Part shown: piece after piece, positions 57,632 to 64,000 of the stretch
Position numbering within the stretch: the first letter of the stretch is position 1
How the letters are laid out: each line of letters opens with the position of its first letter
DNA from: Kocuria sp. cx-455
GTDB taxonomy: Bacteria > Actinomycetota > Actinomycetes > Actinomycetales > Micrococcaceae
Length of the DNA: 64,000 nt
Direction: 5' to 3'
NCBI RefSeq assembly: GCF_014698015.1
Contig: NZ_JACXBS010000002.1
Coordinates: 310,001 to 374,000 of the forward strand
Made by a program: the position numbers and the translations under genes
Notes under the pieces: model-generated
Databases searched by the model: none
Told to the model about the DNA's origin: nothing
What the model saw: only the letters and a program-made list of their open reading frames with translations

Positions 57632-58725
57632 CGGGGCATCTCCACTACGGATCGCAGGACCTTACCGGCCTTCATGGTCTCGAATGCTTCGTCCACTTTG
57701 TCCAGCTCGATGCGCTCGGTCACGAACGCATCGAGGTCGAGGCGGCCCAGCTTGTACTGGTCCACGAGCATGGGGAAGTCACGCGAGGGTAGGGTGTCCC
57801 CGTACCACGCGGACTTGATGGAACCGCCGCGGGAGAAGATTTCGTCCAAGGGCAGATCAATGGTGGTACCGGGATCGGGCACGCCCACCAGGACCACGCG
57901 TCCGGCGAGATCACGAGCCTGGAATGCTTGCTTGAAGGTGGGCTCGATGCCCACGGCATCAATCACCAGGTCCGCACCGTTACCGTCCGTGAGCTCCTTG
58001 ATGGCTTCCACCGGATCACGGTCCTTGGAGTTGACGGTGTGGGTTGCGCCCAGGCGCTGGGCGGTGGCGAGCTTCTCGGTATCCAGGTCCACGGCAATGA
58101 TGCTCGTGGCTCCGGCCAGGGCCGCGCCGGCAATTGCGGCCGTACCCACGCCACCGCAGCCGATCACCGCCACGGATTCCCCACGCTTCACGGCGCCGGT
58201 GTTGATGGCGGCACCGATGCCGGCGGTCACGCCGCAACCGAGCAGACCCACGGCGGCGTACTGGTGGTCCTCGAGGGGGGTTTCCACTCGAGTGCACTGC
58301 CCGGCCGCGACCAAGGTCTTCTCCGCAAAGGCGCCGATGCCCAGGGCCGGTTCCAATGCGGTGCCGTCCTCGAGAGTCATTTTCTGAGTCGCATTGTGCG
58401 TGTCGAAGCAGTACCACGGTTCGCCCCTGCGGCACGCACGGCACTCGCCGCACACCGCCCGCCAATTGAGGATCACGTGATCGCCCACCTCGACCTCGGT
58501 GACGCCTTCGCCCACGGCGCTGACCACACCGGCGGCTTCGTGGCCGAGCAGGTAGGGGAAATTGTCACCTACACCGCCCACCTTGTAATGCAGGTCGGTT
58601 TGGCACACGCCGCACGTCAACACGTCCACCAGGGCCTCGCCGGGCCCGGGATCCGGTACCAGAATTGTTTCCACCGTGGCCGGTTCATTCTTAGCCTTGA
58701 CCACTACACCTTTGACCTTGTGCAT
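57628..58725 (-). CDS. mscR: S-(hydroxymethyl)mycothiol dehydrogenase
   Basis: The 365-aa zinc medium-chain dehydrogenase oxidises the formaldehyde-mycothiol adduct with NAD+. The catalytic zinc ligands are in [13 protein letters not shown] and LLGHEAAG. The structural zinc cluster is [15 protein letters not shown]. The Rossmann motif is [18 protein letters not shown] 58725 has CAGGAAGG upstream; the frame is open to 58854 but those residues are non-conserved. Presence of this gene implies mycothiol rather than glutathione as main thiol. Confidence 0.94.
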   Translation of the reverse strand: MHKVKGVVVKAKNEPATVETILVPDPGPGEALVDVLTCGVCQTDLHYKVGGVGDNFPYLLGHEAAGVVSAVGEGVTEVEVGDHVILNWRAVCGECRACRRGEPWYCFDTHNATQKMTLEDGTALEPALGIGAFAEKTLVAAGQCTRVETPLEDHQYAAVGLLGCGVTAGIGAAINTGAVKRGESVAVIGCGGVGTAAIAGAALAGATSIIAVDLDTEKLATAQRLGATHTVNSKDRDPVEAIKELTDGNGADLVIDAVGIEPTFKQAFQARDLAGRVVLVGVPDPGTTIDLPLDEIFSRGGSIKSAWYGDTLPSRDFPMLVDQYKLGRLDLDAFVTERIELDKVDEAFETMKAGKVLRSVVEMPR

Positions 58726-58921
58726 GCGTGTGCCTTCCTGTTGGAGTGTTGCTGGCGTCACTTCCAGCTTAGGCCAGAGCTCGGGTGAGGCGCCGGGAGT
58801 TCGCCCCGCGAGGAACTGCGCTGCGACGTCGCATTCCCGGGTCGATACCCGCATGCCCCCGCGGTGGCGGCGCGGTTCGACGTGCCCCGGCGTGGGCGCG
58901 CGGTCACGGCGGCGTTAACGG

Positions 58922-58966
58922 CCGAAGCCGGTTCGTGACCCCGTGGGGGCCTCGAACCGGCTTCGG
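58922..58966. terminator. hairpin between yihY-type gene end and mscR upstream region
   Basis: A perfect 14-bp stem (CCGAAGCCGGTTCG / CGAACCGGCTTCGG) with a 17-nt loop that contains a smaller CCCC-GT-GGGG stem lies 25 nt after the stop of the minus-strand YihY gene. The remainder of the 265-bp gap 58726-58990 holds a possible mscR -10 (TAAGCT on the minus strand, 58771-58766) and nothing else obvious. Confidence 0.6.
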
Positions 58967-58990
58967 ATCGAACGCGCGCAGTGACCGACG

Positions 58991-60094
58991 CTAGTTCTTC
59001 GCATCCTTGGAATCCTCGGAATCGGACGAGTAGTCGATGTGGTCGTGCTGCAGGCGGAGCTTGCGGCCCTCGGCCTCGAGTTTTTCCTCCTTGGCCTGGA
59101 GCTTCTTGGTCTGACGGACGTCACGCGGGGGCAACTGAATGGTGCTCTCGGCCCGCAGGCCACCCTGGAGCTGGCGTCCGCGCTCGACCTCGGCATCGAC
59201 CTCCGCGCCGAACAACAGAACGTTGTTCATGATCCACAAGCCCAACAGCAAGATGATCACAGAGCCGATGATGCCGTAGGTGGCGTTGTAACTTGCGAAG
59301 TTGGACACGTAGAACGCGAAAGCGGCACCGGCCAGACCCATGGCCACCAGCGCGATCACGGCACCGGGGCTCATCCAGCGAAACTTGGGCTGCTTCACGT
59401 TGGGAGTCGCGTAGTACAGCAGTGCGATCAGCAGCACCACCAGAAAGAGGATCACGGGGATCTTGGCCCAGTTCCACACGGTCACCGCGGTGGTGCCCAG
59501 GCCCACCACGTCGCCCACGGTCTGAGCGATGTCGCCGGACAACAGTACCATGAACATGACCAGCGCCACGATCAAGACGACCGCCAGGGTCACGATCAAC
59601 ATGGTGGGCTTCAGCTTCAGGAACGGGCGCCCCTCGCTCACCTCGTAGACCCGGTTCATGGCACGACCGAACGCGCCCGTGTACCCGGAAGCCGTCCACA
59701 ATGCACCGGCCACACCGACGACCAGGGCCAACCCGGCACCCGACTGGGTGGTCAACTGCGAAATGGGGCCGGACAAAAGACTCACAAGTTCGGCGGGCGC
59801 GTACTGCTCCAGAAAGTCCAGGATCGCCGTGGTGGTGGCTTCACCCTGGCCGAAAACGCCCAAGAGAGACACCAACGCCAACAGCGCCGGGAAGATCGAC
59901 AGCACCGCGAAGTAAGTCAGTGACGCTGCCAGGTCGGTACAGCCGTCCTTGCTGAACTCCGAAAGAGCGCGTTTGAACACGTACCCCCACGACTGCCCCT
60001 TGAGATCAGTAGGAGAGTCGGGCTTGGCGTCGTGGTCCGGATCTGGGGCCGCGTGGCCGCGGCGCTGCGTGGCTTCAAGCTTTTGCTCGCTCAT
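58991..60094 (-). CDS. YihY/BrkB family inner-membrane protein
   Basis: The 367-aa protein has a charged N-terminus, six transmembrane segments and the family motifs DLAASLTYFAVLSIFPALLAL, ALWTASGYTGAFGRAMNRVY and YGIIGSVIILLLGLWIMN. A long charged coiled-coil-like C-terminal tail rich in Lys/Glu/Asp/Ser follows. Such proteins are of uncertain function (once mis-called RNase BN). The MarR gene lies 133 bp upstream. Confidence 0.88.
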   Translation of the reverse strand: MSEQKLEATQRRGHAAPDPDHDAKPDSPTDLKGQSWGYVFKRALSEFSKDGCTDLAASLTYFAVLSIFPALLALVSLLGVFGQGEATTTAILDFLEQYAPAELVSLLSGPISQLTTQSGAGLALVVGVAGALWTASGYTGAFGRAMNRVYEVSEGRPFLKLKPTMLIVTLAVVLIVALVMFMVLLSGDIAQTVGDVVGLGTTAVTVWNWAKIPVILFLVVLLIALLYYATPNVKQPKFRWMSPGAVIALVAMGLAGAAFAFYVSNFASYNATYGIIGSVIILLLGLWIMNNVLLFGAEVDAEVERGRQLQGGLRAESTIQLPPRDVRQTKKLQAKEEKLEAEGRKLRLQHDHIDYSSDSEDSKDAKN

Positions 60095-60227
60095 CGCGTA
60101 GTCCTCACTAAGAAAAGTGTCGCTGGTGCTAATGACGGTTCTTAGACAGTCTACTGAGCTGTGGGTGTTGGATCGTGTACCCCGCAGCTTACCGCGGCAT
60201 TCGGTCTCCCTTCCGTGGCCAGCGGGC

Positions 60228-60674
60228 CTATCGATGCAATGACAACGAATACTGGTGAACGCGTTCGCTCAACCGCATCAGCACTCGGACTTCATCCGGA
60301 TCAAGTGCCGTGCTGATGAGTTCGGCAACCATTTGGTCGTGACTGACAGAAATGGCCTCGTACAGTTCCGAACCACTACTGGTCAGCGCGACACGTACAC
60401 CCCGTAGATCTTGCGCATCCTGGCGCCGGGTGACCAAGCCTTTCAACTCAAGACGCTCCAGCATTCTGGAGAGACTGGACTGCGTCAGTAGTACATGACT
60501 GTTGAGGTCCCGCAAGCGCAAACCATTGCGGTCAGCGGTGTACAGAGTTGCCAGGACCTCGAATTCCCGACGCGATAAACCATGTAAGTTCACGTTGCGT
60601 TGTAGCACGCGAGTCACGGAGACGTGGCAACGCCCCAGGGCCTCCCATGCTTCGATACTGCCTCTTGACGGCAT
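60228..60674 (-). CDS. MarR-family transcriptional regulator
   Basis: The 148-aa winged-helix dimer has the MarR core LSRREFEVLATLYTADRNGL, the recognition helix LTQSSLSRMLERLELKGLV and the wing RRQDAQDLRGVRVALT. ATG 60674 has AGGGGGA just upstream. A 25-bp palindrome immediately upstream (60687-60711) suggests negative autoregulation. Targets are unknown. yihY (58991) and mqo (60916) are the nearest candidates. Confidence 0.9.
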   Translation of the reverse strand: MPSRGSIEAWEALGRCHVSVTRVLQRNVNLHGLSRREFEVLATLYTADRNGLRLRDLNSHVLLTQSSLSRMLERLELKGLVTRRQDAQDLRGVRVALTSSGSELYEAISVSHDQMVAELISTALDPDEVRVLMRLSERVHQYSLSLHR

Positions 60675-60686
60675 AATTCCCCCTTT

Positions 60687-60711
60687 GAACGCTCACCCCC
60701 TATGAGCGTTC
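60687..60711. promoter_or_regulatory. palindromic operator upstream of the marR gene
   Basis: GAACGCTCA and TGAGCGTTC are exact 9-bp inverted repeats separated by 7 bp, 13 bp upstream of the marR start. The size and place are typical of MarR autoregulatory operators. Confidence 0.65.
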
Positions 60712-60839
60712 TTTCCATGCTACGAAACCGCGGCGGCAGCTCCGGTGTCGCTGGTGTCCACATTTATGACACCCCTGGATAACCTTGTCCCCGCAAGGGT
60801 GCACAGCGCGGTGCCGGTCGTAGCTCGCTTAAATGGCAC

Positions 60840-60872
60840 GGGAGCACTTGTACGACATGTACAAATGCTCCC
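60840..60872 (-). terminator. hairpin downstream of mqo
   Basis: The arms GGGAGCACTTGTAC and GTACAAATGCTCCC pair over 14 bp with one mismatch and a 5-nt loop. It lies 44 nt after the mqo stop. The remainder of the 241-bp marR-mqo gap includes a GGTGTC-N9-GACACC repeat and no gene. Confidence 0.55.
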
Positions 60873-60915
60873 ATAGAAACGCAACCCCGGCTCGGGCTCG
60901 GGGTAACTCAGCAGG

Positions 60916-62400
60916 TCAGCGAATACCCAGCACCTCGGAGGTGTGACCGATAATCTCATCCGCGAGCTGCGGGTTGTCGTTGAGCTTCACACCGTAGGCC
61001 GGAATCAGTTCCTTCAACCGGGGCTCCCACTCAGACATCTTGGACGGGAAGCAACGGGACAACAGATTCAACATGATGGGCACCGCGGTCGACGCACCCG
61101 GGGACGCGCCCAGCAATGCGCCGATAGAACCGTCCGCGCTGGTGACCAGTTCGGTGCCGAACTGCAGAATGCCACCCTTCTGAGGGTCCTTCTTCATGAC
61201 CTGGACACGCTGGCCGGCCTCGATAAGATCCCACTGGCCAGCCTCAGCAGTGGGGTAGTACTCGTGCAAGGCGTCCATGCGCTGGGAACGGGTCTTGGTC
61301 AATTCGCTCAGAAGGTACTTGACCAGGTCGAGATTGGACAGTCCCGCGCGAGTCATGGGGTACAAGTTGTGCGCCCGCACCGACTTGGGTAGGTCCAGCA
61401 GAGAACCGTGCTTCAAGAAGTTCGGCTTGAACCCACCGTAGGGCCCGAACATGACGGCCTTCTTGCCATTGACGTAACGGGTGTCCAGGTGCGGTACGGA
61501 CATGGGAGGTGCTCCCACGGAGGCCTGCCCGTACACCTTGGCGTTGTGCTGGGAGGTGACGGCGGGATCGGTGTTACGCAGGAACAGCCCGGACACCGGG
61601 AAACCTCCGAAGCCCTTGGCCTCCTTGATACCGGAGCGCTGCAACAGGTGCAGGGCACCGCCGCCGGCGCCGAGGAACACGAATTTGGCGTGGACGCTCC
61701 GGTTGTTGTCGCTGTTGAGGCGATCCTCAACCTTGACCAGCCAGGAACCGTCCGACTGCCGGTTCAAGGTGGTGACCTCCTGGCCGTAGCGGACCGTGGT
61801 GCCCTGGCCCGCCACGTAGTCGATCAGCTGATTGCTCAGCGCACCGAAGTCCACGTCTGTGCCCTCGGGAGCGAAAGTCGCGGCCACACGACCGGCGCCA
61901 CGACCGTGCATGGTCAACGGGGCCCAATCGGCGATCTTGTCGCGGTCCTCCGAGAATTCCATGCGCTCGAAGAGCTTGTTCTGTTTGAAGGAGTCATAGC
62001 GGGTACGCAGGTAGCGGGCGTGGTCCTCGCCAAACACCATAGAAATGTGCGGAACCGGGTTGATGAAGCTGGAAGGATCCTTGAGCACTCCGCTCTCCAC
62101 CAAGGTGGACCACAGCTGACGGGTCACGTGGAACTGCTCGTTGATATTCAGTGCCTTCTGCGCGCTCACGGAACCGTCTGCGGCCTGGGGTGCGTAGTTG
62201 AGTTCACACAGGGCCGCGTGACCGGTACCGGCATTGTTCCAGGCGTTGGAACTTTCCAACCCTGCGCGGTCCAGACGCTCCAGGATGGTCATGTCCCAGT
62301 GGGGCTGAAGATCCTTGAGGATGGTTGCAAGCGTGGCACTCATGATGCCTGCGCCAACCAGAAGAACGTCAGTGGATTCTATGGGCTGAGTTGAAGTCAA
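60916..62400 (-). CDS. mqo: malate:quinone oxidoreductase
   Basis: The 494-aa peripheral membrane FAD enzyme passes electrons from malate to (mena)quinone, bypassing NAD-dependent malate dehydrogenase. The FAD Rossmann motif DVLLVGAGIMSATLATIL is at the N-terminus, with FGPYGGFKPNFLKHGS and GASPGASTAVPIML further on. It starts with TTG at 62400, with GGGAGA upstream. A minus-strand -10-like TAGTCT (62461-62456) and a GCGGCGC-N6-GCGCCGC hairpin (62421-62440) lie in its 5' region. Confidence 0.95.
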   Translation of the reverse strand: MTSTQPIESTDVLLVGAGIMSATLATILKDLQPHWDMTILERLDRAGLESSNAWNNAGTGHAALCELNYAPQAADGSVSAQKALNINEQFHVTRQLWSTLVESGVLKDPSSFINPVPHISMVFGEDHARYLRTRYDSFKQNKLFERMEFSEDRDKIADWAPLTMHGRGAGRVAATFAPEGTDVDFGALSNQLIDYVAGQGTTVRYGQEVTTLNRQSDGSWLVKVEDRLNSDNNRSVHAKFVFLGAGGGALHLLQRSGIKEAKGFGGFPVSGLFLRNTDPAVTSQHNAKVYGQASVGAPPMSVPHLDTRYVNGKKAVMFGPYGGFKPNFLKHGSLLDLPKSVRAHNLYPMTRAGLSNLDLVKYLLSELTKTRSQRMDALHEYYPTAEAGQWDLIEAGQRVQVMKKDPQKGGILQFGTELVTSADGSIGALLGASPGASTAVPIMLNLLSRCFPSKMSEWEPRLKELIPAYGVKLNDNPQLADEIIGHTSEVLGIR

Positions 62401-62513
62401 GGTGTCTCCCGGAATGCTTTGCGGCGCCTCGGTGCGCCGCGTGAGGTTCGCCCCAAGACTATCCCCAGCCCGTGACGATCACCGAATGGAAGGTGTCACG
62501 GAATGCGCATTCA

Positions 62514-64000
62514 TCAGCTGCCACGCAGGGTCAGGTCGTTGAACAGCTCATGTCCGGTCGAGGTCAAGGGAAAGGTCTCGACCCTGTTGTTAACGGCCAC
62601 GGCCGATACGGGGTGCGCAAGCGGAATGGCCGGCAGCATTTGCGAGATCCGATTGTTCAACGCCCGGTACGTGTTGGCCCGGGCGGCGTCGTCGGAGATT
62701 GCGGCCGCCCGATTGACGGCCGTGAACAGGCCCGTGTCCCGAATCCCGAATTCGGCGTTGGGGGAGCCCAGCAACGGGCCCAGGAAATTATCCGGATCCC
62801 GGAACCCGCCACTCCATCCCATCAGACTGAGGGCATGACGTGACTCCGGATCCGTCACCTTCTGCACGTAGTCGTCGTCCCAGTTCACGGCTACCGGGTC
62901 CACGGTGAACCCCACCCGCGTGAGCTGCGAGGAGATCATGGCAAATACCTGCTCGGGTTTTTGCAGGTACAACCGGGAGGTATTGCGCGGATAGTAAAAA
63001 CTCAGCCGTTCGCCGTTGTACTTCGAGTCGGCGAGCAGGTCGCGAGCGCGTTGTGGGTTGAATCCTGGGACCTGTAGGTCATCACCATCCACGTTGAATC
63101 GCGCCGGGATGAACTGATCGGCCACGTTGGTGCCATTGGGGAACAGTTCGCGGGCAATGGCACCTCGGTCAATCGCCGCGGCGATCGCACGGCGAATCAT
63201 CACGTCCTGGAGCAGCGGAAGACGCTGATTGATTCCCACGTAGGACACGGAATACGGGTCACGGAACAGCACCTGGGTGCCGCTGCGGGCCAGGGGAGCG
63301 AAATCGTCCAGGCCCACCTGGTCATAGGCATCCACCTGGCCGGACACGAGGGCCGCATACCGGACTTTGGAGTCCGGGACACTGCGGAACTCCACGCTGC
63401 CGAGGTGGCCCAGTTGCGCCCAGTAATCGGGATTCACGCTCAATCGAACCGTGGTGGCATCGGCGGAGTCGAAGCGAAACGGGCCGGTGCCCACGGGATG
63501 GCTGCGTGAGGCGTCGGCCGCGATGCTGTCGGGTGAGGCGAGACCGAACGACGGCTGGGTCAGCGCGTGGAGCAGCGGGCGGTACGGGTGGCGCAGCACG
63601 ATCTTGACCGTGCGCTCGTCGACCACCTCGCAGCCGCCGTAACTGGACGGTGTGGACGGATCCGTGTTGCCGTGCCGGAACACCGTGGCGAAAGACGTTC
63701 TGGGCGCCCACGGCGCATCCGACTCGGCCTGCTCCCGCCACTTGTCGAAGTTCGCGCGCACGGCCTCAGCGTCCAGGGCGGCGCCGTCGTGAAACGAGAT
63801 ACCGCGCCGGAGGGTGAAGGTCACGGAGCGCTTGTCGCCGTCGACCTCCCAGGATTCGGCCAGACCCGGGAGCGGCTCCCCGGTCGAGGAATCCGCCCTG
63901 ACCAGACCCTCGAGAACTTGAGCGGCGATCCGAGAAGTCTCCACCGAATTACTGATGGACGGATCCAATGTGGCGGGAGAGGCCGCCTGGGCGAAAACGA
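62514..64000 (-). CDS. ABC transporter substrate-binding protein, family 5 (peptide type), 5' end beyond window
   Basis: The frame is open to the right edge, so the signal peptide and N-terminus are missing; about 495 residues are present. It shows the SBP_bac_5 pattern ATLDPSISNSVETSRIAAQVLEGLV, then LAESWEVDGDKRSVTFTLRRGISFHDG, PVGTGPFRF and a C-terminal ISQMLPAIPLAHP. Such proteins bind oligopeptides, nickel or other solutes for import; the substrate is not determinable. The stop at 62514 lies 113 bp upstream of mqo on the same strand. Confidence 0.9.
   Translation of the reverse strand, partial: VFAQAASPATLDPSISNSVETSRIAAQVLEGLVRADSSTGEPLPGLAESWEVDGDKRSVTFTLRRGISFHDGAALDAEAVRANFDKWREQAESDAPWAPRTSFATVFRHGNTDPSTPSSYGGCEVVDERTVKIVLRHPYRPLLHALTQPSFGLASPDSIAADASRSHPVGTGPFRFDSADATTVRLSVNPDYWAQLGHLGSVEFRSVPDSKVRYAALVSGQVDAYDQVGLDDFAPLARSGTQVLFRDPYSVSYVGINQRLPLLQDVMIRRAIAAAIDRGAIARELFPNGTNVADQFIPARFNVDGDDLQVPGFNPQRARDLLADSKYNGERLSFYYPRNTSRLYLQKPEQVFAMISSQLTRVGFTVDPVAVNWDDDYVQKVTDPESRHALSLMGWSGGFRDPDNFLGPLLGSPNAEFGIRDTGLFTAVNRAAAISDDAARANTYRALNNRISQMLPAIPLAHPVSAVAVNNRVETFPLTSTGHELFNDLTLRGS

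Noticed and set aside
60143-60153. TAGACAGTCTA palindrome upstream of the yihY-type gene as an operator.
   Set aside because: Only 5-bp arms with no extension; such a motif can occur by chance and no other copy was noticed.
60720-60959. A 79-codon minus-strand frame between marR and mqo.
   Set aside because: It overlaps the end of mqo and a terminator-like hairpin, has no ribosome-binding site and no recognisable sequence.

Overview
This window is a contiguous piece of a high-GC actinobacterial chromosome. Several things point to Actinobacteria: mycothiol-dependent formaldehyde oxidation (mscR), the non-canonical mismatch endonuclease NucS, the gene order argS-lysA-hom-thrC-thrB-rho-prfA-prmC-tsaC-wecA-atp-murA-nucS, and the block pncB-clpS-DUF2017-murI-cAMP-phosphodiesterase-like-rph-rdgB. 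Rho carries a very large charged insert and GTG/TTG starts are frequent, so Micrococcales and probably a Micrococcaceae relative (Kocuria/Arthrobacter/Micrococcus type) is the best guess. I do not name a species. There is no prophage, insertion sequence, integron or CRISPR array; this is core chromosome with a few accessory insertions.

Layout. 1-5.3 kb: the 5' part of an HrpA helicase gene (minus strand, runs off the left edge) divergent from a TrpXYZ-like ABC importer operon that ends in a strong terminator. 5.4-12.2 kb: tRNA-Arg(CCG) divergent from argS, then lysA and the threonine branch hom-thrC-thrB. 12.2-17.7 kb: rho, prfA, prmC, tsaC (transcription termination, translation termination and tRNA modification). 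17.7-23.7 kb: a surface-polysaccharide insertion (an SDR on the minus strand, two GT2 glycosyltransferases, a CapD/WbpM-type nucleotide-sugar dehydratase) leading into a WecA-type lipid-carrier transferase. 23.7-31.8 kb: two small AtpI-like membrane proteins and the complete F1Fo ATP synthase operon atpBEFHAGDC. 31.8-36.9 kb: murA (with Asp at the catalytic Cys position), a cold-shock gene, nucS, an AI-2E-type exporter and a thioredoxin/TPR protein without CXXC. 37-42 kb: an ABC exporter, a DUF3039 zinc protein and an SF2 helicase. 42-50 kb: NAD salvage (pncA, pncB), clpS, DUF2017, murI, a metallo-beta-lactamase-fold enzyme, rph, rdgB, an APH-like kinase and a DEDDh exonuclease. 50-57 kb: a degenerate ADP-ribosylglycohydrolase-like protein divergent from sbcD-sbcC, then an MFS transporter. 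57-64 kb: the mycothiol formaldehyde pathway (mscR plus hydrolase), a YihY membrane protein, a MarR regulator with a palindromic operator, mqo, and the 3' part of a peptide-type substrate-binding protein that runs off the right edge.

Cross-cutting signals. At least eleven genes, most of them with no Shine-Dalgarno, have a TANNNT hexamer (TAGGCT five times) ending 6 or 7 nt before the start codon, the signature of leaderless transcripts. In two cases (before rph and before the MFS gene) the TAG stop codon of the upstream gene is itself the first half of that -10 hexamer. Two DNA-metabolism proteins, NucS and the SF2 helicase, carry terminal sliding-clamp-like peptides (QSRLF at the C-terminus, QLDLF at the N-terminus). 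These, and the ADP-ribosylglycohydrolase-like protein that appears to have lost its metal ligands beside sbcDC, are the most interesting leads. All statements about homology are from reading the translated sequence by eye; no search was run.
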